DNA from: JALONO01 sp038209965
Lineage (GTDB): Bacteria > Bacteroidota > Bacteroidia > Cytophagales > Thermoflexibacteraceae
Direction of reading: 5' to 3'
Length of the DNA stretch: 28,072 nucleotides
Assembly (NCBI GenBank): GCA_038209965.1
Contig: JBBQXF010000064.1
Span: 1 to 28,072 of the forward strand
Within the stretch, counting starts at the first letter, position 1. Every line of letters starts with the position of its first letter. Below are positions 15,982 through 24,452 of this stretch, piece after piece. The notes beneath the pieces were generated by a model. It did not search any database. It was not told where the DNA came from and was given only the letters and a program-made list of their open reading frames with translations. Made by a program: the position numbers and the translations under genes.

Positions 15982-17889
15982 ATGCGATTACTTTTACTCC
16001 TCAGCTTGGTTATTTTCACTTTGCGCACCTACGGCCAAGATCCTCCGTTGGAACGGAACATTACCTTCAGAGCCGACAATCAGCCATTGAGCCTAGTGCT
16101 GGATCAGGTTGGGCAATTGGCCAAAGTTAATTTTTCCTACAATCCAGCTGCCATCAATGTGGCGAAAAATGTTTCTTTCACAGCCAATAACCTGACGGTG
16201 CGCGAAGTGCTCAATTTAGCGTTTCGCGGAGCGGTGCAATACAAAGTGACTGGTCAATACATCATCCTGACCCGCGCCGCCCAAGCTACCGAGGCCCAAT
16301 CGAGTCGGGCGAGCGACTTCTGGTTGAGCGGCTATGTGGTGGATGAAGCCACGGGCGAAAAGATTTCCCGGGCGAGTATTTACGATCGCACCAGTTTGGC
16401 CTCGACTATTTCGGATGCTTACGGGTTCTACAAAATCCGCTTGCCCGCCAACCGGGGGGCTATCAACCTGACCGTGAGTAAACAGACGTACCTCCGCCGG
16501 CAGATTGAAATCGAACCCACCGCGCAAGAAGCCTACGCCGATGTACGGATCACAGCCATCCCCATCGGGCAGCTCAAACCGGGGGTCGTCAAGCTGGACT
16601 CGATTGCCCTGCCAACCATCGACAATCAACCTATTGCGCGGTTCTTTGTCCCGGAAGAACAGCGCATCCACACTGAAAACTTGGTTGAGCGGATTGCGCG
16701 ATCGGCCCAAATTTCTTTGTTGCCTGCCCTCGGGACCAACCGTTTGCTCGGGGGGAGCACCGTCAACAAGTATTCACTCAACATCTTGGCCGGCTATTCC
16801 GATGAAGTGAAGGGGGTGGAAATCGGTGGTTTGGTCAATATTGTGCGCCAAGATGTGCGCTACATTCAATACGCCGGCTTGTTCAACTTGGTCGGGGGAC
16901 ACACTCAGGGCATGCAGGTGGCGGGCCTGGGCAACCTCAATGGGCAGGGCATGAAAGGTTGGCAGGCGGCTGGCCTGTTCAACGTGTCGCGGGGGCGTTT
17001 CAGTGGGGCCCAGTTTGCCGGAATTTTCAACTTGAACTGGGCCCAGACTGGCTATTGGCAAGCCGCTGGCCTGTTCAATTTTTCCAAAGATTCGGTCCGG
17101 GGAGTGCAAACGGCGGGCCTGTTCAATGTTGGGTGGAAACGGGTGCAAGGTTGGCAGTTAGCAGGCTTGTACAATATCGCCGGGGGTGGGATCAACGGAG
17201 CGCAAAGCGCGGGTTTGTTCAATATTGCTGGGCAAGTGCGCAATGGCGGGCAAATGGCCGCGCTGTTCAACATTGCTTGGCGCGGGATCCAAAACGGGGC
17301 CCAAGTGGGCCTGGTCAACTATGCCACCAAAGTACGCAAGGGCGCACAAATTGGCCTGTTCAACTATGCCGATTCTGCCTCAGCCAGTGGGGTTTCATTG
17401 GGCCTGTTCAGCTTTGTGCGGCGCGGTGGCTACAAGCGCATTGAAATATCGACCAACGACGTGGTGCGGGCCAATGTAAGCTTGCGCACCGGGGTGAAAT
17501 GGTTTTACAATATTTTTCACCTCGGCACCAACTTGGCCGACACCGCCCGCACCCATTTGATCGGCTACGGTTTTGGTTCGGGCATTTACCTGGGCAAGCC
17601 CAAACGGGTGATGGTGAACGTGGAAGGTACCGGCTATTGGGCCTTCTCGCGCAACGTAGATCTGAACGATGTCAACAGCCAGTTGTACCGGGTTGGCCTA
17701 TCGATTGAATATAAAATTGGCGAACATTTCGCTATTGCGGCCGGCCCAGCCTGTAATTGGGCATTTTTGGAACGCAACCGCGCCTCGAGCCTGCTGCGCC
17801 TCGTGCCCACGGGTGGGAGCATGAGCGAGGCTGGCCTCCATGACCTCAAACGCTGGTGGGGCTTTCAGGCCGGGATCCGGGTGTTTTGA
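15982..17889 (+). CDS. STN and carboxypeptidase-regulatory-like domain protein with 13 surface repeats of 16 residues
   Basis: Putative outer-membrane signal receiver of the FecI/FecR pair. The frame extends back to 15838, overlapping fecR, but ATG 15982 gives a clean signal peptide (MRLLLLLSLVIFTLRTYGQ), 635 aa. Domains: STN about 25-98 (QPLSLVLDQVGQLAKVNFSY, LTVREVLNLAFRG), a CarboxypepD_reg-like sandwich about 115-195 (SGYVVDEATGEKISRASIY), a linker, then at 278-478 thirteen units built on GxQxAGLFN with a period of exactly 16 residues for most steps. The conserved Gln falls at 296, 312, 328, 344, 360, 376, 392, 408, 424, 441 and 456. The C-terminal 500-635 has alternating beta-strand character. 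The repeats resemble LA_2272-type surface repeats known from Leptospira and Bacteroidota. There is no TonB plug or SusC barrel, so what it senses or transports is unknown. Confidence 0.87.
   Translation: MRLLLLLSLVIFTLRTYGQDPPLERNITFRADNQPLSLVLDQVGQLAKVNFSYNPAAINVAKNVSFTANNLTVREVLNLAFRGAVQYKVTGQYIILTRAAQATEAQSSRASDFWLSGYVVDEATGEKISRASIYDRTSLASTISDAYGFYKIRLPANRGAINLTVSKQTYLRRQIEIEPTAQEAYADVRITAIPIGQLKPGVVKLDSIALPTIDNQPIARFFVPEEQRIHTENLVERIARSAQISLLPALGTNRLLGGSTVNKYSLNILAGYSDEVKGVEIGGLVNIVRQDVRYIQYAGLFNLVGGHTQGMQVAGLGNLNGQGMKGWQAAGLFNVSRGRFSGAQFAGIFNLNWAQTGYWQAAGLFNFSKDSVRGVQTAGLFNVGWKRVQGWQLAGLYNIAGGGINGAQSAGLFNIAGQVRNGGQMAALFNIAWRGIQNGAQVGLVNYATKVRKGAQIGLFNYADSASASGVSLGLFSFVRRGGYKRIEISTNDVVRANVSLRTGVKWFYNIFHLGTNLADTARTHLIGYGFGSGIYLGKPKRVMVNVEGTGYWAFSRNVDLNDVNSQLYRVGLSIEYKIGEHFAIAAGPACNWAFLERNRASSLLRLVPTGGSMSEAGLHDLKRWWGFQAGIRVF
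16813..17415 (+). repeat. Coding tandem repeat, 13 units of about 48 bp
   Basis: Encodes residues 278-478 of the STN protein. Units are spaced 16 codons apart nine times in a row, then 17, 15 and 16. The first (GVEIGGLVN) and the last (GVSLGLFSF) are the most diverged, as in a capped repeat domain. Codon use differs between units, so the array is old and maintained by selection, not a recent expansion. Confidence 0.85.
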
Positions 17890-18317
17890 GGTGCTGGGCC
17901 TTGGGGCATTGCAAATAAAATAGCGGCAAATCTGGTAGAAAAGCTAGCAATGATTTATCTCAGGATTGTACAAGAAAACCACCAATATCCTCATGAGAGC
18001 ATCAATGCTCAAATACCGGTCATTAAAAGATTGGCCTAAAGATTTAGGCACAAAGAAAATTTCAAAAAAATGATTCGTTTTGTATTTCATAAACCGGATA
18101 TCAAAAAATTGCATAAATAACTGTCGTGCCCATTTTCGAGCCTAAAACAAACTGATTTAGACAATCGACGAGTTCCATGACTTGATTAAAGTGATTCTCT
18201 CCCGCTCGTTTTGATGAATTCCCAACGTTGTGTATACCTATCAAAAGGCTTTCCCGAGCCATGTGTTAAGGGTTTTGGTCGGTCGGGCAGTACTTTGGCT
18301 GAATCAGCCGGCCGGGC
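17890..18317. other. Intergenic region between convergent genes, with small hairpins
   Basis: No gene is visible in these 428 bp. Two compact inverted repeats may mark transcript ends of the convergent STN and SpoIIE genes: GAGCAT-CA-ATGCTC at 17997-18010 and GCCTAAA-GA-TTTAGGC at 18034-18049. A third, GGCTG-AAT-CAGCC at 18297-18309, lies 9 bp beyond the SpoIIE stop. None has a good T-tract, so I do not call them terminators. Confidence 0.4.
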
Positions 18318-20756
18318 CTAAACCCCAAATCCGATCAGTAGCAGATCGTCCGTTTGGCGGGTTTGGCCGCGCCAGTCGTCCAGTACCTGGGCCAGTTGTG
18401 CCTCTTGGCTGGCGAGTGGCAGGTGGCTGAGCTCGGTCAAAAGTTTTTTTACCTGGTTCGATCCGAGGCGTTTGCGGTTTTCGTGGTTGAACTGGTCAGT
18501 GATGCCGTCGGTGTAGAGATATACCCGGTCGCCGGGAAGGAGTTCTATAGCTTGGGTGGTAAATTCTTTGTGGCCTTTGCCCCCACCTATGGAGTGGCGG
18601 TTGGCAGCCAACTCGGTCAGTTCGCCCGCCCGCACCCGCAGGAGCGGGCGCTTGGCCCCCGAAAAGTGGAGCTGGCAGGAAGTGGGGTCCCATACACAGA
18701 TGGCCATATCCATCCCGTCCTGTAGGCCACCGATCACATATTCCTCTTGTTTGAGCAACTGGCGCACCCGGCGGTCGAGCTCAAGGAGAATCTGGGCCGG
18801 GTCGGTCAGTTTTAGTTCGTGCACCACTTGGTTGAGTGTATTGGCCCCCAGCATGGACATGATAGAGCCGGGCACACCGTGGCCGGTGCAGTCGGCGGCG
18901 GCCAGCACTAGCAGTTCGCTACCCCCGGGGAGCGCCAACGGCGAAAACCAGTAAAAGTCGCCACTAACGATGTCCTTGGGCCGGTAAAACACAAAAAATT
19001 CGGGCAAGTGCTGTTTTATAAAGCCCAAATCGGGAAGCATGGCCTGCTGGATCCGTTTTGCGTAATTGATACTGTCGGTGATGGTATGGTTTTTCCGCTC
19101 GATCTCCTCATTTTTGGCAGCCAAGTTTTGGTTAGTAGCATTGACCTCTTCGTTGAGTTCGGACAGGGTGTCGCGTTGGGCCGTAATCTCCTCTTTCTGC
19201 TCGGCTAATTTGTGGTGGCTTTGGCGGATTTTGAAGAAACCAAACAGCGCGAGCACCATGATCAGCATGCCCAGACCAAGGAGCCAGATCAGATTTCGGG
19301 TGGCTTCTTTTTGGCGTTCCACTTCGATGGCCTGCACTTGTTTTTCTTTAGTGAGGAGGTTTATTTCTTGTTCTTTCTTTTCCTCGCCCAATTTTTGTTC
19401 GCGGATGACACCCTCGTTTTTAAGGTTTTCGGTTTGGAGGGCGAGCAAGTTCTTTTCCTGTTGGGCCGCTGCGGTTTGTTGCCGTGCGATTAGAAGGTTC
19501 TGCTGCGCCTGTTTTTGCTCGCCTTCTTGTTGTTGGAGCTGGGCCAGTTGGAGTTGGGCCTTTTGTTCGGAAAGGGTGAGGGCTTGCCGCTGTAGCTCAC
19601 GCTCTTTGGTCAGCCGTTTGATTTCAGCATCCTTCACCTCTTCGGCGGCAAACATGAGGCGGGTATCTCGCTCGCTTTTTTCGGCCATAAACTGCTGCTG
19701 TACCAGTTTTTCCTGCTGGGCTATTTCCTCTATCACGAGCGAGTCGTGCAGGGCAAGGTGTTTTTTATAGTAATCCAAGGCTTGCTGGTAATCGTCCTCT
19801 TCTTGAAATATGAGCGAACGGGTTTTATAAGCCTGTTGCAAAGTTTGGCGGTTGTGATGGGCTAGGGCTTCGGCAATTGAGATTTCGTTTTGCAGTTTAG
19901 CGTTATAAGTATCGCGGCGGTAGTAATGCACCAGGGCCAACAGATCGTAAACCTCGGCCTTTCGGTTGGCCAAACCGGGGGCGTCGGTCAGCCGGAGGGC
20001 GGCCTGCAAGTATTGGAGTGCCGAGGCATAATCCCCCACATTTTGGCTGGTAATTCCCAAGTTGATGAGCACTGGGAGATTTAAGTGGTCTGGCATACCG
20101 GTTTTTTCTTGCAGTGCCAGGGCCTGACGAAATGCAGCAAAAGCGGCAGGGTAGTTTTTCAAATATTTATGGTTATAGCCTTGGTTGTTTAGTAGCACGG
20201 CTTCAGCGTTTTGGTCACCTAGTTGGCGGGCTAGCCGAAGCGCCTCCTCATATTCAGGTGCCACTAAGGAATATTGTTTGAGGGCATGGTGGCTCCGGGC
20301 CAGGTTTTGCCGGACTTTTAACGCTTGTCGTTGGTTTTGGGTGGCTTGATAATGCGCCAATGCCGCTTGCCAAGAGCTAATGGCCCGTTCGTGCTGGTGC
20401 AGTTTCACTTGGGAAAATGCCATGACTTCGGCCACCTCGATTTTTAACCCTGCATCGGCTTGGGCGGCCTGGGCTTTGGCCAAGTACTCGATGGCCTTCT
20501 CGTGGAGGTTAGTGTTTTGGTATATTAGTCCGATTTCGAGCAGGGTATTGGCCAATTGGGGCGCGTTGTTCTCCTTCTCGAGCTGCCGAACCGCCTGCAA
20601 GTAGGCAAAAAGGGCTGAGGGGAGTTCGCCTTTTTCGCGGGCTGAACGGGCCGCAATGAGCAGACTGTCCACTTCCGAGGCCCTTGCACCCAAGGCAAAC
20701 CAAAGACTCAACAGTACCAAAGCAAATAATCGGGTCAATTTTTTGGCGAGTTTCAT
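18318..20756 (-). CDS. TPR-coiled-coil membrane protein with SpoIIE/PP2C phosphatase domain
   Basis: An 812-aa protein serine/threonine phosphatase of the SpoIIE/RsbU type. The signal peptide is about 1-27 (LFALVLLSLWFALGARA). TPR units occupy about 40-335 (LLNNQGYNHKYLKNYPAAFA, LINLGITSQNVGDYASALQY). A long Gln/Glu/Lys-rich coiled coil (340-485) leads to a transmembrane helix at 488-508, a second coiled coil, and the catalytic domain 565-812. Metal-binding acidic residues are intact: D600 (VSGDFYW), D622 (ADCTGHGVPG), D680/D683 (DGMDM), D750 (TDGITDQ) and D803/D804 (TDD). The substrate is usually an anti-anti-sigma (STAS) protein, but none is encoded here. The layout parallels the TPR kinase at 5983-8091. 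Confidence 0.93.
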   Translation of the reverse strand: MKLAKKLTRLFALVLLSLWFALGARASEVDSLLIAARSAREKGELPSALFAYLQAVRQLEKENNAPQLANTLLEIGLIYQNTNLHEKAIEYLAKAQAAQADAGLKIEVAEVMAFSQVKLHQHERAISSWQAALAHYQATQNQRQALKVRQNLARSHHALKQYSLVAPEYEEALRLARQLGDQNAEAVLLNNQGYNHKYLKNYPAAFAAFRQALALQEKTGMPDHLNLPVLINLGITSQNVGDYASALQYLQAALRLTDAPGLANRKAEVYDLLALVHYYRRDTYNAKLQNEISIAEALAHHNRQTLQQAYKTRSLIFQEEDDYQQALDYYKKHLALHDSLVIEEIAQQEKLVQQQFMAEKSERDTRLMFAAEEVKDAEIKRLTKERELQRQALTLSEQKAQLQLAQLQQQEGEQKQAQQNLLIARQQTAAAQQEKNLLALQTENLKNEGVIREQKLGEEKKEQEINLLTKEKQVQAIEVERQKEATRNLIWLLGLGMLIMVLALFGFFKIRQSHHKLAEQKEEITAQRDTLSELNEEVNATNQNLAAKNEEIERKNHTITDSINYAKRIQQAMLPDLGFIKQHLPEFFVFYRPKDIVSGDFYWFSPLALPGGSELLVLAAADCTGHGVPGSIMSMLGANTLNQVVHELKLTDPAQILLELDRRVRQLLKQEEYVIGGLQDGMDMAICVWDPTSCQLHFSGAKRPLLRVRAGELTELAANRHSIGGGKGHKEFTTQAIELLPGDRVYLYTDGITDQFNHENRKRLGSNQVKKLLTELSHLPLASQEAQLAQVLDDWRGQTRQTDDLLLIGFGV

Positions 20757-21063
20757 GGCTATGGCTGTGTCTTAAATAGTCGTTTTTGTTTCGGACGTAG
20801 AAGTTTTGGGCATTGGGCCCCAGGTGTAGATTAAACAGTCAGAAGATTACCTTTTCACCAACCATTCACTATTTTTCGGCCCAAGCACATGGCCGTTCGC
20901 AATCCAGAAAGCGGCAATTTGGTTTTTATTGGCAATTTTTTTGACTTTAGCAAACAAAGTTAATCGTCTATGCCATACCCATCAAGTAAAAGTTGACAAG
21001 TAATATGTTTTGGAAAATAACTTTCTTAGTTTTTATCATTTTAGCCAAAAACTTACATGGGTA
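20757..21063. promoter_or_regulatory. Intergenic region upstream of the SpoIIE-type phosphatase gene
   Basis: About 307 bp between two minus-strand genes, with no gene visible. It must hold the promoter of the phosphatase gene, but no clear -33/-7 pair stands out. The end nearest the TonB receptor carries the AT-rich inverted repeat listed separately. Confidence 0.3.
21028..21053 (-). terminator. Possible weak terminator hairpin after the TonB-dependent receptor
   Basis: AGTTTTT and AAAAACT form a 7-bp A/T-rich stem with a 12-nt loop, beginning 10 bp past the receptor stop codon. There is no clear T-run outside the stem, so its strength is doubtful. Confidence 0.3.
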
Positions 21064-23367
21064 CTATTCAAACCAAAAGTTCATGCCAAAATAGATGTAG
21101 CGTTGTCGCTGGAGGTTATAAATAAGGTCGGAGTTAGTACCTGACGCATCTATGCCGCCAAAGGACGAGTTGAAGAGGTTGGTGATGCGGACAAAACCGC
21201 TCAACTGTTTGCTCAGGTAGTAGCGCGCCAGTACATCCAGGTTAGTGTAACCGGGGATGTACCGATAGTCTTGCATGGGGTCTAAGGGGTTTAGGTAAGA
21301 GCGGAGTGCGCTCCCCAAGATTTGACCTTCCAAAGCCAAATATAGTTTGGGGATCGGTTCGGCGTGTAGGCGCCATTGGGCTAGAAAACTGGGCATGGAT
21401 CGATAGCCGGCCACCGAGGTTTCGGCCGAAAGTCTCGTCACACCTTTGGTCAAGCTCAAGTTGAGTTCAGCCCCGAGCTTAATCTTCTTGACTAGGTTCT
21501 CCCCTCGTAAGGAAGTTTGTAAGCCAAAGAGGGTACTGCCCAACTCCGAGGTGTTCTGGTATTGGCGGGTATCTTGCGCCTGGTTACCAAAGCCCACACT
21601 GGTGATGACAGCTACTATCATGCCCATCGTAGCGTGCGCGTAAGCATTGATATCGACCATAAACCGACTGGCAAAACGTTTTCGCCAGCCCAGCTCTGCT
21701 GAACCCAGCCCCTCGGGCCGGAGATCCTGGTTGGGCACAAAACCAAACACTGGGCGGATCTGGGTTTGGTTGCCCGCCAGCGTAAACGTAGTGAGCGTGG
21801 CCTGAGAGGCGAGGGCTAGGTTGGTGGCCGGGGCACGTTGGGCCGAACCAATGGCTAGCCGCAAGGCCGACTTATCGGGGAGTTGGTAGCTCAAAGCCAG
21901 TCTAGGATAAACCGCGGCGCCGTAACGTGAATTATAGTCGCCCCGAAGCCCACCCATGAATGTAAACTTGTTTTTAGTAAAATACACTTGGGCAAAACTT
22001 GCCAGATTGTAAAAAGTCAAAGGGTTATAACCAAAATTGCCCAATCCAAAGTGCACGAAGTCAGGGTTTTCTGGGATGGCTTTGGTGGAAAAGGCCCGGT
22101 AGTTTTGATCTTCAAATGAACTACGGAGGAAGTTGGTTTCGGGCAAGTTACCCGAGTACTGGCCCGAAGCACCCAATACTAGTTCCCAAGCACCTTTGCC
22201 GGGGCGGAAGGTGAACAGTTGCTCGACAAACAAATCGTCGGAGGCGGAGTACACATAGCCGGTATTCCCCCCTGCTCCTAGGTTGTTGTTAACGCCAAAC
22301 GAAGATCCGTTGTCCATCCGGTAGTTGGTGTAGCTCAGGTTAGTGAGCGAAGAGAAAGTCTCGGTCTCATGCTCGCGGCTGAGGGTGGTGCGTTGGATCC
22401 GCTCGCCAAAGTAGTTGTTGGGCGCTGCATAGGAATAGCCTATTGGGTTACTGCCCAGCGAGCTGTGATCGCGTCGGTACATGTAATTATAAGAAAACCG
22501 CCACTTTCGCCAGTCGAGCTGCCAGCCCACCAGTTGGCTCTCATGGGGCAAATTGCCTACATCGGCTTGGTTGACCGTGCCCACAAAAAACGGAAGCACC
22601 TCGGATCGCAACCGGTTCCAGTTCTGTTGCTCGCTGGGTGAAAGATAACTTCTAGGGGAAAATACGCCCTGAGGATCGGCGGCCAGTTGCTGATTCTCCC
22701 GGCGGCTCTGGCTACCATAGATCGAGTAGCGTAATATGTTTTGGTTCTTGCCCAATTTGCCCCCGGCAGTAAAATTAGCGTGGATGTAGCCGCCCAGGGT
22801 TTGGCTAGCTATATTTGCCCGGGCAAAGGCCGACTTTTCGCTTTTGGGTAGGATAATGTTGATCACCCCCGCCATGGCGTCGGCCCCGTAAAGGGATGAA
22901 GCCGTACCGTAGATGATCTCTATCCGCTCGGCGTGCTGAATCGGCAGTTGCTCTCCAATTGGCATCCCGTCTAGCACTGAAGGCTGGATGGGGATACCGT
23001 TGAGCAGTATTTTGGTGTAGCGATTGCCCAACATGCCACGCATCAGAAAAGTTTCTCCCTTGCGGCCCGAACCTGGCTGGGACACCCGGAAGCCCGGCAC
23101 GTGCTTGAGCACGTCCGCCAAACTGATATACCCATTTTTGCGGATATCATCGCCAAAGACCACATGGACAGAGATGGGTAATTGATCGCTGTTTTTTGCC
23201 GATCGGCTGGCCGATACTACTGTTTGCCGCTGCTTGGTTTCTAATTGGCTCAGATCGTCAGCGGTAAGTTGGTTTGCGGGCAGTTGTTTGTCCGGGGGTG
23301 GCTGCTGGGCCCAAGTCCAAATGGGTAAAAAACACAATAAGGTCCAAAAAAAGTATTTCTGATACAT
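21064..23367 (-). CDS. TonB-dependent outer-membrane receptor (not SusC type)
   Basis: A 767-aa TonB-dependent receptor with signal peptide MYQKYFFWTLLCFLPIWTWA. TonB-box-like segment QTVVSASRS at about 48-56 is followed by the plug domain to about 175 (ISLADVLKHVPGFRVSQPG, LLNGIPIQ, ERIEIIYGTASSLYGADAMA, GVINIILPK), then a 22-strand barrel. The C-terminus is IYFGMNFWFE, ending in Glu after the aromatic residue. No CarboxypepD_reg domain, STN domain or SusD partner is present, so it belongs to the siderophore/vitamin/metal receptor branch and not to SusC. No neighbouring periplasmic binding protein or ABC transporter indicates the substrate. Confidence 0.94.
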   Translation of the reverse strand: MYQKYFFWTLLCFLPIWTWAQQPPPDKQLPANQLTADDLSQLETKQRQTVVSASRSAKNSDQLPISVHVVFGDDIRKNGYISLADVLKHVPGFRVSQPGSGRKGETFLMRGMLGNRYTKILLNGIPIQPSVLDGMPIGEQLPIQHAERIEIIYGTASSLYGADAMAGVINIILPKSEKSAFARANIASQTLGGYIHANFTAGGKLGKNQNILRYSIYGSQSRRENQQLAADPQGVFSPRSYLSPSEQQNWNRLRSEVLPFFVGTVNQADVGNLPHESQLVGWQLDWRKWRFSYNYMYRRDHSSLGSNPIGYSYAAPNNYFGERIQRTTLSREHETETFSSLTNLSYTNYRMDNGSSFGVNNNLGAGGNTGYVYSASDDLFVEQLFTFRPGKGAWELVLGASGQYSGNLPETNFLRSSFEDQNYRAFSTKAIPENPDFVHFGLGNFGYNPLTFYNLASFAQVYFTKNKFTFMGGLRGDYNSRYGAAVYPRLALSYQLPDKSALRLAIGSAQRAPATNLALASQATLTTFTLAGNQTQIRPVFGFVPNQDLRPEGLGSAELGWRKRFASRFMVDINAYAHATMGMIVAVITSVGFGNQAQDTRQYQNTSELGSTLFGLQTSLRGENLVKKIKLGAELNLSLTKGVTRLSAETSVAGYRSMPSFLAQWRLHAEPIPKLYLALEGQILGSALRSYLNPLDPMQDYRYIPGYTNLDVLARYYLSKQLSGFVRITNLFNSSFGGIDASGTNSDLIYNLQRQRYIYFGMNFWFE

Positions 23368-23593
23368 AGCGGTTGGATCATGTAAAGGTCTTTAATAAAT
23401 GGGCTGACGGATTTTATCCGGAAAACTACACTTATGCCTATACAAGAATTATGACAAAAAGTACGATCGAAAGTCCAAAATGCGAGTAAGAAATGCAACA
23501 ATTAACTGTTGTTGAGCCAAAGAGGGGCCTGATCCTACTTAAGCCAAATTAAAATTACATGAGGCACCTCCTCTTTTCTTAAATTACCCTAGC

Positions 23594-23695
23594 CTAATGT
23601 TTGCGGGCAAACTCTTCGCCCCGGGCGATCATCCAGGTTTTATTTCCTTTTCCGGTCAGGTGTGGAACATGCGGGACAGGAAATTTGCTGATTTT
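23594..23695 (-). pseudogene. Possible 3' remnant of an unknown coding sequence
   Basis: A 33-codon minus-strand frame, bounded upstream by a stop, ends TWMIARGEEFARKH and then TAG. Its composition is protein-like and it has no plausible start codon before the internal Met. It may be the left-over end of a lost gene. The same bases also form dyads, so a non-coding explanation is equally possible. Confidence 0.2.
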
Positions 23696-23866
23696 TTACA
23701 CTTTTTTAGCGATTAGTTTAGTCGCTTTTATCCCCTCAACTTGTACTGAACCAGTAATTTTTTTCTAAATATGAGGAATAAATCATTTATAATTAAATAA
23801 ATTTGGTAAATTCTAGAAATTACTTTTATCACTGGTTAGGTTCAGGCTCAATGAGAAAGCAAAAAA

Positions 23867-23889
23867 GGCCAACCCATTTAAGGTTGGCC
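23867..23889 (-). terminator. Rho-independent terminator, minus strand
   Basis: GGCCAACC, a 7-nt loop, and GGTTGGCC form a perfect 8-bp GC-rich stem; on the minus strand it is followed directly by TTTTTT (plus 23861-23866). It is the strongest terminator in the window, yet no intact minus-strand gene ends nearby: the closest one upstream stops about 700 bp away at 24589. It could end a long transcript from that gene or a non-coding RNA. Confidence 0.7.
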
Positions 23890-24160
23890 ACCAAATATGC
23901 CAGAAAAGTAAACCCCTCGTTTGATTGGCTAATCTGTGCGACTTTCGGGCCTTGTCGCGCATTTGCACCGCGAACAGCTTCGCGATTAACTTTTTTGCAA
24001 ATACAAGCGCCCGTAGTTGACTGTTTTGACGTTTCGGATGGGCGGCGGTCTGGAGATCCGGCCTGCGCGGAACCGCCTTGCGCAATGCACCCTTTTCTTC
24101 CTTTTGGACAAATCAAAGAAAAGTGGCCGCCAAAGGCCGAGCGGCACGTTTGCCGAAACG
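23867..24160 (-). ncRNA. Hairpin-dense block, candidate structured RNA or repeat element
   Basis: Read on the minus strand, about 290 bases carry successive dyads: CGTTT-CGGC-AAACG (24147-24160), a long imperfect hairpin with CACTTTTCTT-type arms (24088-24099 with 24116-24125, one bulge), TTGCGCAA (24078-24085), GCGG-TT-CCGC (24067-24076), CGCGAA-GCTG-TTCGCG (23969-23984), and finally the terminator stem. Base composition is richer in G+C than the flanking DNA to the left. No protein motif is seen in any frame. It may be a small RNA with its own terminator or a copy of an interspersed repeat. Confidence 0.35.
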
Positions 24161-24452
24161 CCACCGACCAGCACTCGGACCAAAATAGTGGATGGCTGAT
24201 GAAAAATTAATCTTGTCATGTATTCAAAGTACTAGACCCCTCAAAATAGGACAGCCACCAGCCCAGCCGATTCGACTGAGCTTGAACCAGCCCCAGCCGA
24301 ATCGGCCCAACCTGCCCGGGCCGTTCAACCAACACCAAGGCCCAGCAACTCTTAGCCGCCACGAGCGGGCGAAAGCGGCAAGTGCTGAGGGGCTCCAACT
24401 CACCGGTTTTACCCAAGCCAAGGATGCCGCTGGGCTATGCCACCGACTCCAT

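Noticed and set aside
18297..18309. GGCTG-AAT-CAGCC as terminator of the SpoIIE gene
   Set aside because: The stem is only 5 bp and neither side is followed by a T-tract.
23368..23866. Cobalamin or other riboswitch in the TonB receptor leader
   Set aside because: No B12-box or other known riboswitch core could be found on the minus strand; only isolated small hairpins are present.
23803..24219. Overlapping open frames of 60-135 codons on both strands
   Set aside because: They overlap each other in several frames, have no start context, domain or signal, and cover the hairpin block; more likely stop-poor non-coding DNA.
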